NCBI GenBank assembly: GCA_007127255.1
Contig: SKZS01000143.1
Span: 1 to 8,011 of the forward strand
Length of the DNA stretch: 8,011 nt
Origin: Syntrophomonadaceae bacterium
GTDB taxonomy: Bacteria > Bacillota > Dethiobacteria > DTU022
Direction: 5' to 3'
Numbering within the stretch: position 1 is the first letter of the stretch; each line of letters begins with the position of its first letter. This document shows, piece by piece, positions 1-7,704 of this stretch. Made by a program: the position numbers and the translations under genes. The notes under the pieces are model-generated. The model had not been told where the DNA came from. It saw nothing but the letters and a program-made list of their open reading frames with translations, and made no database searches.

Positions 1-812
1 AGCTCCAGGGGATTGAAATCGGTAAAGTTAGAAATACGAGGCAGCAGCACTACCTGTACTTTCAGGGCTCTGTCAATGGAACGATCATTGAAGCGAGCGG
101 TTACACTGTCTTCATCATCAAGATTGAGACGCATGTAAGGAACTACTCCTAAAACTGGCTTTTTAATCAGCTCTTCCAGCTGCCTCAACCCCGGTTCTAA
201 TACCTTAAGATCACCACGAAACTTGTTTATTATTACCCCTTTCAGCAGATCGCGTTCTGCAGGCGACAGCAGGGCGGCAGTCCCGTACAGGGAAGCAAAA
301 ACACCGCCGCGATCAATATCACCAGCCAATAAAACCGGGGCTCTCAGACGGCAGGCCAGGCCCATATTAACAAGATCCTTTTCCCGCAAATTGATCTCCG
401 CCGGACTTCCGGCCCCTTCAATGATCACAACGTCATGATCCTTTGCAAGGGTGGCAAAAGCCTTATCAATCACGGGGAGCAGTTCTTCTTTCCACTGCAG
501 GTAATCCATAGCCGCCATATTGCCCACGGGCCGGCCCATAACAATGACCTGCGAACCCTGGTCTGAAGTCGGTTTTAAGAGAACCGGATTCATCTCTACT
601 TTCGGGGCTATCCCCGCCGCCTCGGCCTGGGCAACCTGGGCCCGACCCATTTCGAAACCATCCCCGGTCACGTATGAGTTAAGAGCCATGTTTTGAGATT
701 TAAATGGGACAGTACTGATGCCATCCTGCTTTAAGATGCGACAAAAGGCTGCACATAAAAGACTTTTGCCGACTGAAGAAGCAGTGCCCTGTACCATCAA
801 TGTACCTTTCAA
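1..812 (-). CDS. cobQ: Cobyric acid synthase CobQ, N-terminal part (3' end outside window)
   Basis: CobQ is a cytoplasmic, ATP- and glutamine-dependent amidotransferase that amidates the b, d, e and g side chains of adenosylcobyrinic a,c-diamide to give cobyric acid. About 270 codons are present, roughly the first half of a family of about 500 residues. The dethiobiotin-synthetase-like ATPase domain is visible: P-loop GTASSVGKS (residues 9-17), FKSQNMALNS (37-46), GAGSPAEINL (133-142) and DIDRGGVF (165-172). The C-terminal glutaminase domain with its catalytic Cys and His lies beyond the left edge and cannot be checked. I chose the TTG start at 812: GGAGGTGA lies 6 bases upstream, TTG overlaps the cobD stop as TTGA, and the next ATG (797) would leave only three residues before the P-loop. 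The reading frame is open to base 1. Identity is very secure; completeness is unknown. Confidence 0.95.
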   Translation of the reverse strand, partial: MKGTLMVQGTASSVGKSLLCAAFCRILKQDGISTVPFKSQNMALNSYVTGDGFEMGRAQVAQAEAAGIAPKVEMNPVLLKPTSDQGSQVIVMGRPVGNMAAMDYLQWKEELLPVIDKAFATLAKDHDVVIIEGAGSPAEINLREKDLVNMGLACRLRAPVLLAGDIDRGGVFASLYGTAALLSPAERDLLKGVIINKFRGDLKVLEPGLRQLEELIKKPVLGVVPYMRLNLDDEDSVTARFNDRSIDRALKVQVVLLPRISNFTDFNPLE

Positions 813-1918
813 ATAACTTCACCTCCGCTGCCACTCTTTAAATATGCATCAATCTCTTTTAACAGGCGCAGGTTCTCGGAACGCCGGCGCACTGCAACCC
901 TGAAGTAACGCTGATCCAGGTTATAGAAGTTATCTGCCCGCCTGACCAGCACCCCTCTTCTGGCAAGATAATCCTGAAAATCGGCAACCTGGAAAGAGGG
1001 ACGCAAACTCCGCAGCAGCAGGTAGTTGGCAGCACCCTCATAAACATGAAAAACACCCATATCCTGAAAACCCTGGATGAGGAATTTGCGCTCCCCTTCA
1101 ATCAGGGCCACACTTTTTTCCAGGTAACCTGAAGACTTCAAGCAGTAGAGTCCGGCCTGCTGGGCCAGGTGGTTAACCCTCCAGGGATCGCCCCAGCGGG
1201 TTATCTTCTCTATATCAACCTGCGGACCGATGGCACACCCGAGGCGTAACCCGGGCAGGCTCCAGAGTTTGGTCAGGGAAATTACCACCCAGAGATGATC
1301 ACTTTTTATTTTCCGCAAACTTTCTTCCGGCTTTCCGGTCAGGAACACGAAACTCTCGTCGATCATCACTTCCGCACCCCGCCCGGCTGCAGCTTCAAGG
1401 AGGCCAATCAGATCGCGGCTCGGGTAAAGCACTCCTGTGGGGTTATTGGGATTACAGAAAACAAGCAGATCCCCACGTTCCAACCTGCGGCCCAGGGAAA
1501 CAAAATCGTCCTCTTCTCCGGGCAGCAGACAGTAGCGCTCAACTTCAGCACCGGCCAGAACCGCCGCTCTTTCATATTCAGAAAAAGAGGGAGCCGGCAC
1601 AAAAACCTTTTTAGGCCTGCGCCATAAGAGAATATAATGGATAAGCTCATTAGCTCCGTTACCGGGCAAAAGCTGCTCCGGGGCCACATTTAAATAATTT
1701 GCCAAGCCGGCGCGCAGTTCACGGGCCTGTGGAGTCGGGTAGGCTACAATATCAGGCAGCGCTTCTTTTAAACAAGCGAGCAATCCGGCAGGCGGACCCA
1801 ACGGATTTATGTTGCTGCTAAAATCAACCAGTTCTTTTTTATCAGCACCCCACTGACTGGCAGCGCCGACCAGGTCACCACCGTGACCGCCTGTCTGATC
1901 ATCAAAGGCCCTTAACAT
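809..1918 (-). CDS. cobD: L-threonine-O-3-phosphate decarboxylase CobD
   Basis: This PLP enzyme decarboxylates L-threonine phosphate to (R)-1-amino-2-propanol phosphate, the linker that CbiB attaches to cobyric acid. It has the fold of class I/II (histidinol-phosphate-like) aminotransferases, and its 369 residues are normal for CobD. Visible signatures are HGG and the N-terminal DFSSNINPLGPP (32-43), GNGANELI (86-93), CNPNNPTG (155-162), the PLP-contacting Asp187 in MIDESF, the Schiff-base Lys217 in SLTKLWSLPGLRLG, and a C-terminal FRVAVR whose Arg340 probably holds the substrate carboxylate. HisC is the main alternative, but the N-terminal HGG and DFSSNINPLG pattern and the location between cobS and cobQ favour CobD. 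The ATG at 1918 overlaps the cobS stop by one base (TAATG), preceded by a moderate GGCGGTGAT ribosome site. The gene ends in TGA within the cobQ start. Confidence 0.94.
   Translation of the reverse strand: MLRAFDDQTGGHGGDLVGAASQWGADKKELVDFSSNINPLGPPAGLLACLKEALPDIVAYPTPQARELRAGLANYLNVAPEQLLPGNGANELIHYILLWRRPKKVFVPAPSFSEYERAAVLAGAEVERYCLLPGEEDDFVSLGRRLERGDLLVFCNPNNPTGVLYPSRDLIGLLEAAAGRGAEVMIDESFVFLTGKPEESLRKIKSDHLWVVISLTKLWSLPGLRLGCAIGPQVDIEKITRWGDPWRVNHLAQQAGLYCLKSSGYLEKSVALIEGERKFLIQGFQDMGVFHVYEGAANYLLLRSLRPSFQVADFQDYLARRGVLVRRADNFYNLDQRYFRVAVRRRSENLRLLKEIDAYLKSGSGGEVI
819..826 (-). promoter_or_regulatory. Ribosome binding site of the TTG start of cobQ
   Basis: GGAGGTGA, a near-perfect complement to the 16S rRNA end, sits inside the last codons of cobD, six bases before TTG at 812. 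Confidence 0.8.
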
Positions 1919-2718
1919 TATAGAATCACCGCCTTTACCAGCAGCTCTGCGGCGCTGCCCTGCTCCAGGGCGATATAAAACCCAATGAGGAATACTGCTT
2001 CTCCTACTTCACTGGTCGCTCCGAGAATATCACCGGTAATCCCGCCAAGGCGGCGTGAAACATAAAAAGCCAGCAGATGGGCTGCCGCAAGAGACAGCAG
2101 GCAACCGATAATCACGGGGATAAGCAATAAAAGATACCACCAGGCAAACACAAAAAACAGCACTGCAGTTAAGAGAGATGCTTTAAGTAAAATCGGCCAG
2201 CGTAAACCGCGTAGGAACATACTGCCCAATCCTATATTACGAGCCGGTGAAAACCAGGCCCCGGCATAAACTATAGCCCATCTTCCGGCCAGGGGCATAA
2301 AGAGCAGGGCAAATGGCAAAACTGCGGAGCTGAATTCGCCAAGCAGGGCAAATTTAAGCAGGTATATAAAAAATAGCGAAGCAGCGCCCATCACCCCTAC
2401 AGCACTATCTTCCATCGCCTTGAAAGCCTTTTCCCTGCTGGTGGTCCCAATCAGGCCGTCGGCAGTATCGGCCAAACCATCGAAATGAAGTCCGCGGGTC
2501 AGAAAAAAACTCAGAATCAAAACAGCTGCAACTGCAGGAGAAACAGGGAACAGATGAAGAAGCAGCCAGGCTGCAATAGCCAGCAGTAATCCAATGGTTG
2601 CACCAACGAGGGGGAAAAAGACAGCAGAATTTGAAAGTTCCCTGCCGTCAGATCCGAAGCGAACAAAGGGCAGCGGGATAATCGTTAAAAAAGATAGCGC
2701 ACGCAAATAGTTTTTCAA
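1918..2718 (-). CDS. cobS: Adenosylcobinamide-GDP ribazoletransferase CobS (cobalamin synthase)
   Basis: CobS is an integral membrane enzyme that joins adenosylcobinamide-GDP to alpha-ribazole (or its phosphate), the last assembly step of cobalamin. The protein has several hydrophobic segments and the family motif RGLHFDGLADTADG (residues 75-88 from the chosen start), whose aspartates are thought to bind metal and the GDP substrate. It is followed by an MEDSAVGVMG motif (about 102-111). An upstream ATG at 2760 would give 280 residues but would overlap cbiB by 46 bases. I prefer the TTG at 2718 (266 residues): GGGAGG lies 10 bases upstream, TTG overlaps the cbiB stop as TTGA, and the product then begins KNYLRALSFLTIIPLP, the usual N-terminus of the family. 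Assignment is secure; the start is likely but not proven. Confidence 0.93.
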   Translation of the reverse strand: MKNYLRALSFLTIIPLPFVRFGSDGRELSNSAVFFPLVGATIGLLLAIAAWLLLHLFPVSPAVAAVLILSFFLTRGLHFDGLADTADGLIGTTSREKAFKAMEDSAVGVMGAASLFFIYLLKFALLGEFSSAVLPFALLFMPLAGRWAIVYAGAWFSPARNIGLGSMFLRGLRWPILLKASLLTAVLFFVFAWWYLLLLIPVIIGCLLSLAAAHLLAFYVSRRLGGITGDILGATSEVGEAVFLIGFYIALEQGSAAELLVKAVIL

Positions 2719-3698
2719 AAAGACAGCGCCTCCCAGATCCTTAACCAATATGATAAACAAATCAGACTGATAAAGGCAAGTAAAGATATAATACGAAACA
2801 GGGCCAGGCCGCGGCCAATATCAACACTTAGCGGCTTCTTGCCCGATTCATTGATCTGCGGTCTTTCAATTATTTCACCACGGTAGTAATCGACACCACC
2901 AAATCCTACTCCGAGGACACCCGCTGCCGCTGCTTCGGGCCAGGCGCTATTTGGGCTTTGATGCTTATGACGATCTGAAGCCAATACTCGCAGTCCCTGG
3001 CGCCACCTGCCACGCCCTGCTGCCGCCAGGATAATGTATAAAGCAGTAAGGCGGGCGGGAATATAGCTAAAGACATCATCAGTTTTAGCGGCAAAATAGC
3101 CGATATTTTGATATTCTTTATTTTTGTAACCAAGCATAGAATCAAGTGTATTTACAGTCTTATACAGCACCGCCGCAGCAGGGCCGCCAACCGCGGCAAA
3201 TAAAAATGGGGCAACCAGGCCATCGGCGCTGTTTTCAAAAAGGCTTTCCAGGGCTGCCCTGGAAATACCGCTTTCATCTAAAAAAGAAGTATCGCGGCTG
3301 ACCAAAAGGGCAGCACTTGCCCGCGCTTTTTCAATTTCTCCACTTTGCAAGTCTCGTTTAACTCTTGCAACATGATTTCGCAAATCTCCCCCGGCCAGGG
3401 TTGTAAATATAATATATATTTCAAGCGCCAAACCTGCCGCCAGGTGCAAACGATATGCCGCGGCCAGCAAAAGAATAGTAACAACAACAGCACCTGCAGC
3501 AGTTATAAATACAATTAACGCCCCACCGACTTTTAAACCGCAAGGGGTAGTAAAAAATTTGCGGACCATCTTTTCCATGTAGTCGATAACTGCCCCTGAT
3601 AAACGAACAGGATGAGGCAGACGGCGCGGATCTCCGATAATGTAATCTAATACGAAAGCCGCAGAGAGGACAGCTATTGTCAACAGGGCCGGATCCAT
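2715..3698 (-). CDS. cbiB: Adenosylcobinamide-phosphate synthase CbiB
   Basis: CbiB (called CobD in the aerobic pathway nomenclature) is a membrane enzyme that condenses cobyric acid with aminopropanol phosphate, made by CobD in this operon, to give adenosylcobinamide phosphate. The 327 residues match the family length. Visible signatures are LDYIIGDPRRLPHPVR near the N-terminus (17-32), FENSADGLVAPFLF (154-167), YKTVNTLDSMLGYKN (179-193), DDVFSYIPARLTA (207-219), and SPNSAWPEAAAAG (248-260) followed by a GG segment. Several hydrophobic stretches are consistent with a multi-pass membrane protein; the last lies at the extreme C-terminus. The ATG at 3698 follows the cobU stop directly (TAAATG) with no clear Shine-Dalgarno site, so translation probably depends on ribosomes finishing cobU. 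The gene ends in the TGA that overlaps the cobS TTG start. Confidence 0.95.
   Translation of the reverse strand: MDPALLTIAVLSAAFVLDYIIGDPRRLPHPVRLSGAVIDYMEKMVRKFFTTPCGLKVGGALIVFITAAGAVVVTILLLAAAYRLHLAAGLALEIYIIFTTLAGGDLRNHVARVKRDLQSGEIEKARASAALLVSRDTSFLDESGISRAALESLFENSADGLVAPFLFAAVGGPAAAVLYKTVNTLDSMLGYKNKEYQNIGYFAAKTDDVFSYIPARLTALYIILAAAGRGRWRQGLRVLASDRHKHQSPNSAWPEAAAAGVLGVGFGGVDYYRGEIIERPQINESGKKPLSVDIGRGLALFRIISLLAFISLICLSYWLRIWEALSF
2729..2734 (-). promoter_or_regulatory. Ribosome binding site that decides the TTG start of cobS
   Basis: GGGAGG inside the end of cbiB lies ten bases before TTG at 2718. No comparable site precedes the ATG at 2760, so the TTG start is preferred. Confidence 0.7.
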
Positions 3699-4304
3699 TT
3701 ATTTTAAACGCTGCGGGATTCCGCAGACTACCACCCAAACCTGGTTGGCTGCCGCCGCCAGGACCTGGTTAGCCCGGCCTGACAGGTCCCGAAAAGCTCG
3801 TGCTACAGGATAATTCGGCACCACACCCATTCCAACTTCATTAGTTACTACCAGGACATCGGCAGAGCAATCCCTGGCCGTTTCTGTAAACATTTCTATA
3901 TAATCATAAGTGCGCCCAGCAGCAGCTTCAATGATTTTTTCGTCAGCGTAAATATCCTCTCCCTCTCTTACCGCCCCGTGGCTGTCCAGCTCGTTTAGGA
4001 TGCGATTGCTGATTAACAGGGTCAGGCAATCGACCAGAATCAAGCTTTCTGCACTGCTTTCTTTTTGCAGTACCAGGTGCGGCTCGAGCGGTTCCTCCAA
4101 TGTGCGAACATTTGGCGGGCGTCTTTTGCGGTGCCGGGCAACCCGATCACGCATTTCATCATCTTCAACCCTGGCCGTGGCCAGGTATATAACTTTTTTG
4201 CCGCTCTGTGCTGCCATGCCTTCGGCAAACAAACTCTTTCCGCTGCGTACTCCGCCGGTTATGACCACCAGGTTTTGAGCATCAACTTCAACCTTACCGC
4301 TCAT
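3699..4304 (-). CDS. cobU: Adenosylcobinamide kinase / adenosylcobinamide-phosphate guanylyltransferase CobU
   Basis: CobU is a bifunctional cytoplasmic enzyme that phosphorylates adenosylcobinamide and transfers GMP from GTP to the phosphate, giving adenosylcobinamide-GDP for CobS. The kinase activity also allows salvage of imported cobinamide, which suits its position directly after the transporter genes. The 201 residues include the P-loop GGVRSGKS (17-24), YLATARVEDDEM (40-51), His58 in RHRKRRP at the position of the guanylylated histidine of Salmonella CobU, VDCLTLLISN (91-100), NEVGMGVVPNYPVAR and the C-terminal GRANQVLA and GIPQRLK. The usual Trp in the segment after the histidine (commonly W-x-T-x-E) is Val66 here, a modest deviation. 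The ATG at 4304 has GGAGG eight bases upstream and overlaps the btuD end by 11 bases. Confidence 0.96.
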   Translation of the reverse strand: MSGKVEVDAQNLVVITGGVRSGKSLFAEGMAAQSGKKVIYLATARVEDDEMRDRVARHRKRRPPNVRTLEEPLEPHLVLQKESSAESLILVDCLTLLISNRILNELDSHGAVREGEDIYADEKIIEAAAGRTYDYIEMFTETARDCSADVLVVTNEVGMGVVPNYPVARAFRDLSGRANQVLAAAANQVWVVVCGIPQRLK

Positions 4305-5583
4305 TTACTCCGCCTCCATCACGGTTATAACCACTGTTAATAACTGCAGGTAAATCTTCCACTTTTTCCAATGCCACTGCCCCCTGCTTTATTAGACCCT
4401 TGAGAAGATTTCGTGCCCTGCCGCTGTAATCACGAGCTTCTACTCCTTCCAAGTCAATAATATAGACAGCTTTACCTTCTTTTAATATAATCTCCACCTC
4501 TTCAAAAATAGGTAGATTACCTTCGCCAAAAGGTATTGGCGGCACAACTATGAGATCAGCTTCACGCATCATCTTGATGTGTTCTGACCTGTGTTCGCTG
4601 TTCATGCTGGTAAAGGGGGGGACAATAATAACAGGCAGACTGTGGAAATGGGCAAACCGGCAGCCGCTGTCCTGGGCCGAAACCGGACCTACAGAGAGCC
4701 GGCAGCCCTTCTGACTGAGCAGTTCCAGGGCAGGCAGGGCTTCTTCTCCTCCGCCAATAACATGCGCGGCTGGTCCCCCTTCTACATGTTCACCATTCTT
4801 TCGGTTACCGACAACACTCACCTGCAAAACCCCGTGCAGCGGATGCCGGTAAGTAGAGGCCGACACACCGTAAGATTTTTGGATATTTTCAGGAGTTATA
4901 ACTTCTTCAGCCCTTCCCGCTGCCAGAACTCTTCCTCCTGACAATAAAATAAAACGGTTAAAGTGGTGAACTGCCAGGTTTATATCGTGAATGGCGGCAA
5001 TAACAGTAACATCCTTTTCACGATTAAGGCGGGAAGCCAGTTCTAGCAGCATTGACTGGTAGCCGATATCCAGGTTGGCTGTCGGTTCATCTAATAGTAA
5101 AACTTCAGGCTGCTGGCTGACAGCCCTGGCCATTATCACCCTTTGTTTTTCACCACCGCTCAAAGTAGCAATAGAACGATCAGCGAGGTGAGATATACCT
5201 GTCATCTCCATAGCCCTTCGGACTATTTCCTGATCTCCCTGATCTTCTTTTTGGAAGCGGCGCAAATACGGGAACCGGCCCATCATTACTATATCTTCAA
5301 CCGTAAAATCAAAATCAGCAGTAGTTTCCTGGGGCACAACCGCCATCAACCGGGCAACCTCTTTTGTATTAAAATTCTGCAGATGCTTACCCTCGAGTAT
5401 AATCTGGCCACCTGTCGGCTGCAAAATACGGCTGATACAGCGCAGCAGGGTCGATTTTCCAGCACCGTTAGCGCCAAGCAGAGCCACCAGATCACCGCGT
5501 TCTACCCTGAATTCAGTTCCATCAAGAACAGGATGGGTATCATAGGTCAGTTGTAAGTCATGCACGTCAATGTTCAAACCCAT
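4294..5583 (-). CDS. btuD: Cobalamin ABC transporter ATPase BtuD with an extra C-terminal domain
   Basis: This is the ATP-hydrolysing subunit of the importer, acting on the cytoplasmic face with BtuC. From the chosen start (429 residues) the ABC domain spans about residues 4-255: Walker A GANGAGKST (37-45), Q-loop Gln85, signature LSGGEKQR (141-148), Walker B VLLLDEPTANLD (161-172) and H-loop His199. BtuD/FhuC-type ATPases usually stop near 250-270 residues. Here some 170 residues follow, with a glycine-rich HVIGGGEEALP (274-284), alternating hydrophobic strands and helices, ADLIVVPPIPFGEGN (342-356) and AVYIIDLEG (372-380), which look like a Rossmann-type fold of unknown role. The ATG at 5583 has AGGAGG eight bases upstream and follows the btuC stop after 4 bases. 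The longer start at 5604 lies inside btuC and would include the ribosome site. A siderophore ATPase is the alternative, but the riboswitch and neighbours argue for B12. Confidence 0.92.
   Translation of the reverse strand: MGLNIDVHDLQLTYDTHPVLDGTEFRVERGDLVALLGANGAGKSTLLRCISRILQPTGGQIILEGKHLQNFNTKEVARLMAVVPQETTADFDFTVEDIVMMGRFPYLRRFQKEDQGDQEIVRRAMEMTGISHLADRSIATLSGGEKQRVIMARAVSQQPEVLLLDEPTANLDIGYQSMLLELASRLNREKDVTVIAAIHDINLAVHHFNRFILLSGGRVLAAGRAEEVITPENIQKSYGVSASTYRHPLHGVLQVSVVGNRKNGEHVEGGPAAHVIGGGEEALPALELLSQKGCRLSVGPVSAQDSGCRFAHFHSLPVIIVPPFTSMNSEHRSEHIKMMREADLIVVPPIPFGEGNLPIFEEVEIILKEGKAVYIIDLEGVEARDYSGRARNLLKGLIKQGAVALEKVEDLPAVINSGYNRDGGGVNER
4313..4317 (-). promoter_or_regulatory. Ribosome binding site of cobU
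   Basis: GGAGG within the final codons of btuD lies eight bases before the cobU ATG at 4304, explaining the 11-base overlap of the two genes. Confidence 0.75.
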
Positions 5584-5587
5584 CAGT

Positions 5588-6682
5588 CTATCCTCCTCCG
5601 CCAAAGTAGCGCAGTTTCCGACGCTTTTTCAATAAATATATAAACATCGGTGCTCCAATCAGCGCGGTAATTATTCCTACAGGCAGCTCCGAGGGTGCAA
5701 TAACTATGCGAGCCAGGGTATCAGTTGCGATCAATAAAGAGCCGCCCAGCAGGGCGGAAGCAGGTATAAGAAAGCGGTGATCGGGACCGGCGACAAGGCG
5801 CACAAAATGCGGCACGACCAGCCCGACAAAACCGATAATACCGCTGGTTGAAACAGCTGCCGCCACTAACAGTGAAGCACCAACCAGAAGAATCTTTTTA
5901 ACCTGTTCAGTATTGACACCAAGATTGCTGGCTGTTTCTTCACCGAGCAGCATCGCGTTTAGCTCACGGGAAAAGAAACTTACACAGATATATCCGGCCA
6001 GGGCGTAGGGAACCATGACCTGTACCTGCTGCCAGGTTGCTCCTCCCAGGCCGCCCATCATCCAGAAAACAACCATATGCAGCTTTTCCCCGGCAAAATA
6101 CGTAAACAAAGAAACCAGGGCTGAAAGAAAAGCGCTAACAGCAATACCGGCCAAAAGCAGGGTCATCACAGGGACAGCCCTGCCAACCCTCGCCATACTG
6201 TAAACAAGCATCATGGTTGATATTCCACCGGCAAAGGCAAAAAGAGGCACGGCCCCAAAGCCACCCAGGGCCAGGCTGAACCCACCAAGCATGGCAAAAA
6301 CAGCACCCAGGGCCGCCCCTGATGATATCCCAATAACGTAAGGATCGGCCATCGGGTTTCTGAATAGACCCTGGAAAACTGCACCGGAAACAGCCAGCGA
6401 ACTCCCTACCGCTGCTGCCAGTATAACTCGCGGCACACGGATCTGCAGGAGGATATCCCTGTAGACCTGTGTTATCTCCGTGCCGGCCACAGATTCATAA
6501 AAGGGCAGCGTATTAGCAAGAATCACAAAAATATCACGCCAGGCTATCTCTACCGCTCCCCAAACCATAGCCGCAATTGTAGAAAAAACAAGAAGCATAA
6601 AAAGGACAGCCATAAATATCGGCCTGATCATCATCCCCGCTTTTAGTTTTTTATACTGCAAGAGATTAACCGTTTCAATCAA
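5588..6682 (-). CDS. btuC: Cobalamin ABC transporter permease BtuC (FecCD family)
   Basis: BtuC forms the membrane channel of the importer as a dimer. The protein (364 residues from the longest start) is hydrophobic throughout, consistent with about ten membrane helices. It carries FecCD landmarks: IRVPRVILAAAVGSSLAVSG (81-100), FQGLFRNPMADPYVIGISSG (103-122), and a C-terminal GIIGFVGLVVPHFVRL followed by ELPVGIITALIGAP. Arg82 and Arg85 of the RVPR motif are in the place of E. coli BtuC arginines known to dock onto BtuF glutamates. The start is uncertain. The TTG at 6682 has only a poor AAGG-type site, while ATG codons at 6634 and 6631 follow GCGGGG too closely; those would give 347-348 residues, nearer the usual family length. 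The gene sits 41 bases after btuF (or about 90 with the shorter start), the loosest junction in the operon. Confidence 0.93.
   Translation of the reverse strand: MIETVNLLQYKKLKAGMMIRPIFMAVLFMLLVFSTIAAMVWGAVEIAWRDIFVILANTLPFYESVAGTEITQVYRDILLQIRVPRVILAAAVGSSLAVSGAVFQGLFRNPMADPYVIGISSGAALGAVFAMLGGFSLALGGFGAVPLFAFAGGISTMMLVYSMARVGRAVPVMTLLLAGIAVSAFLSALVSLFTYFAGEKLHMVVFWMMGGLGGATWQQVQVMVPYALAGYICVSFFSRELNAMLLGEETASNLGVNTEQVKKILLVGASLLVAAAVSTSGIIGFVGLVVPHFVRLVAGPDHRFLIPASALLGGSLLIATDTLARIVIAPSELPVGIITALIGAPMFIYLLKKRRKLRYFGGGG
5592..5597 (-). promoter_or_regulatory. Ribosome binding site that decides the btuD start
   Basis: AGGAGG, inside the last codons of btuC, is eight bases before the ATG at 5583. 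It supports that ATG over the one at 5604. Confidence 0.8.
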
Positions 6683-6723
6683 CCTGCCTTTTAGATTACG
6701 GCTTCTGCCAACTGTTTCCTATT

Positions 6724-7668
6724 TTAAAACAGTTCAGGATAAAAAATTTCAGCCGCTTCTTCTACTGCCTCGACAACACGAGGACCCGGTCGGGCAAATG
6801 TATCATCTGAAATAGCATATACCCTGTTTTCTCGAACAGCAGGAATGCTTTCCCAGCCCGGCCTGGCTGTCATGCCGTCTATAACAAAGTCAGCAGTGCC
6901 ATGGTAATCAGGAAACAAGATGATATCAGGCTGCCTTTCAGCCACCACCTCAGCGCTGATCGTGGGATAATTTTCATTAATATCAGCGAATATATTAACC
7001 CCGCCGGCCAGGGAAATTATTTCATTGATAAATGCACCCTTTCCTGCACTCATTAACGGATCAGAATATACTTCATAATAAACCCGGACTTTATCTTCCG
7101 GATCAATTCCGGCTACAATTGATTCAACTGCATTAATTCTTTTCCGCATCGAGTCAATCAGAGCTTCGCCGTCATCTACGATACCTGTAACTTCTGCAAC
7201 AAGAGAAATACTTGTATATAAATCGATCAACGTAGAAGATTCCACCACCAAAACCGGTAGACCCAGTTCTTCCAACCTGATTACTTCCTCTTCATGGATA
7301 GTCGAAGCCAGTATAAGTTCGGGCTCCAGCTCAACTATCCGCTCGATACTGGGAGTGCTAAAGCCGCCGACTTGATCTTTTTCCAGCGCTTCAGGTGGGT
7401 AATTGCAGTATTCGGTCACGCCAACAACTCGATCATCAAGCCCTAAAGCAAAAACCACCTCAGTATTACTCGGAGAAAGGGAAATAATCCTCTGCGGAAC
7501 ATCTTCAACAATAACCTTGCGACCCATCTGGTCAGAAACAACTACGGCTCCATTAGTTTCCAGGAGCTCCTCCTGTTCGACGACCTCATTCAGCTCACTA
7601 CAGCCAACAGCAGCAATTAGCACGAACAAAATTAACAACACAATAAGTAATTGTTCTTTTATCATCAT
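6724..7668 (-). CDS. btuF: Cobalamin-binding lipoprotein BtuF
   Basis: This is the extracytoplasmic substrate-binding subunit that delivers cobalamin or cobinamide to BtuC. The 314 residues begin with a lysine and a hydrophobic signal segment (about 4-20) ending in AAVGC, so Cys23 is the likely lipid-anchored residue; the lipobox is acceptable but not classical. An acidic linker (about 24-40) precedes the periplasmic-binding fold. Visible features are RIISLSPSNTEVVFALG (60-76), VVGVTEYCNYPPEA (81-94), PELILAS, and a second lobe with AGGVNIFAD (221-229) and ISAEVVAERQPDIIL. Glu70 and Glu240 stand where E. coli BtuF has the two glutamates that contact BtuC. The ATG at 7668 has AGGAG six bases upstream; a second ATG follows at once (7665). 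It is the first gene behind the riboswitch. Siderophore-binding relatives are similar, but the SPSNTE and YCNYPPEA motifs and the context support B12. Confidence 0.92.
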   Translation of the reverse strand: MMIKEQLLIVLLILFVLIAAVGCSELNEVVEQEELLETNGAVVVSDQMGRKVIVEDVPQRIISLSPSNTEVVFALGLDDRVVGVTEYCNYPPEALEKDQVGGFSTPSIERIVELEPELILASTIHEEEVIRLEELGLPVLVVESSTLIDLYTSISLVAEVTGIVDDGEALIDSMRKRINAVESIVAGIDPEDKVRVYYEVYSDPLMSAGKGAFINEIISLAGGVNIFADINENYPTISAEVVAERQPDIILFPDYHGTADFVIDGMTARPGWESIPAVRENRVYAISDDTFARPGPRVVEAVEEAAEIFYPELF

Positions 7669-7674
7669 TAAACT

Positions 7675-7679
7675 CTCCT
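7675..7679 (-). promoter_or_regulatory. Ribosome binding site of btuF
   Basis: AGGAG on the minus strand lies six bases before the ATG at 7668. It is outside the terminator stem, so regulation by hiding this site looks less likely than regulation by termination. Confidence 0.7.
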
Positions 7680-7704
7680 ATTCTTTTGTCTAAAGTCTTT
7701 TATG

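Noticed and set aside
223..438. Plus-strand open frame opposite cobQ
   Set aside because: It is a shadow of the strongly conserved cobQ frame, with a low-complexity Arg/Ser-rich product.
4591..4941. Plus-strand open frame opposite the BtuD tail
   Set aside because: I considered whether this frame, rather than the minus frame, is real here. The minus frame is continuous with the ABC domain, has alternating hydrophobic structure and ends at the cobU start, whereas the plus frame has no family resemblance.
4294..7668. Siderophore (iron) importer instead of a B12 importer
   Set aside because: The protein families overlap, but the cobalamin riboswitch, the co-directional cob genes and the BtuF-type SPSNTE and YCNYPPEA motifs all point to corrinoids.
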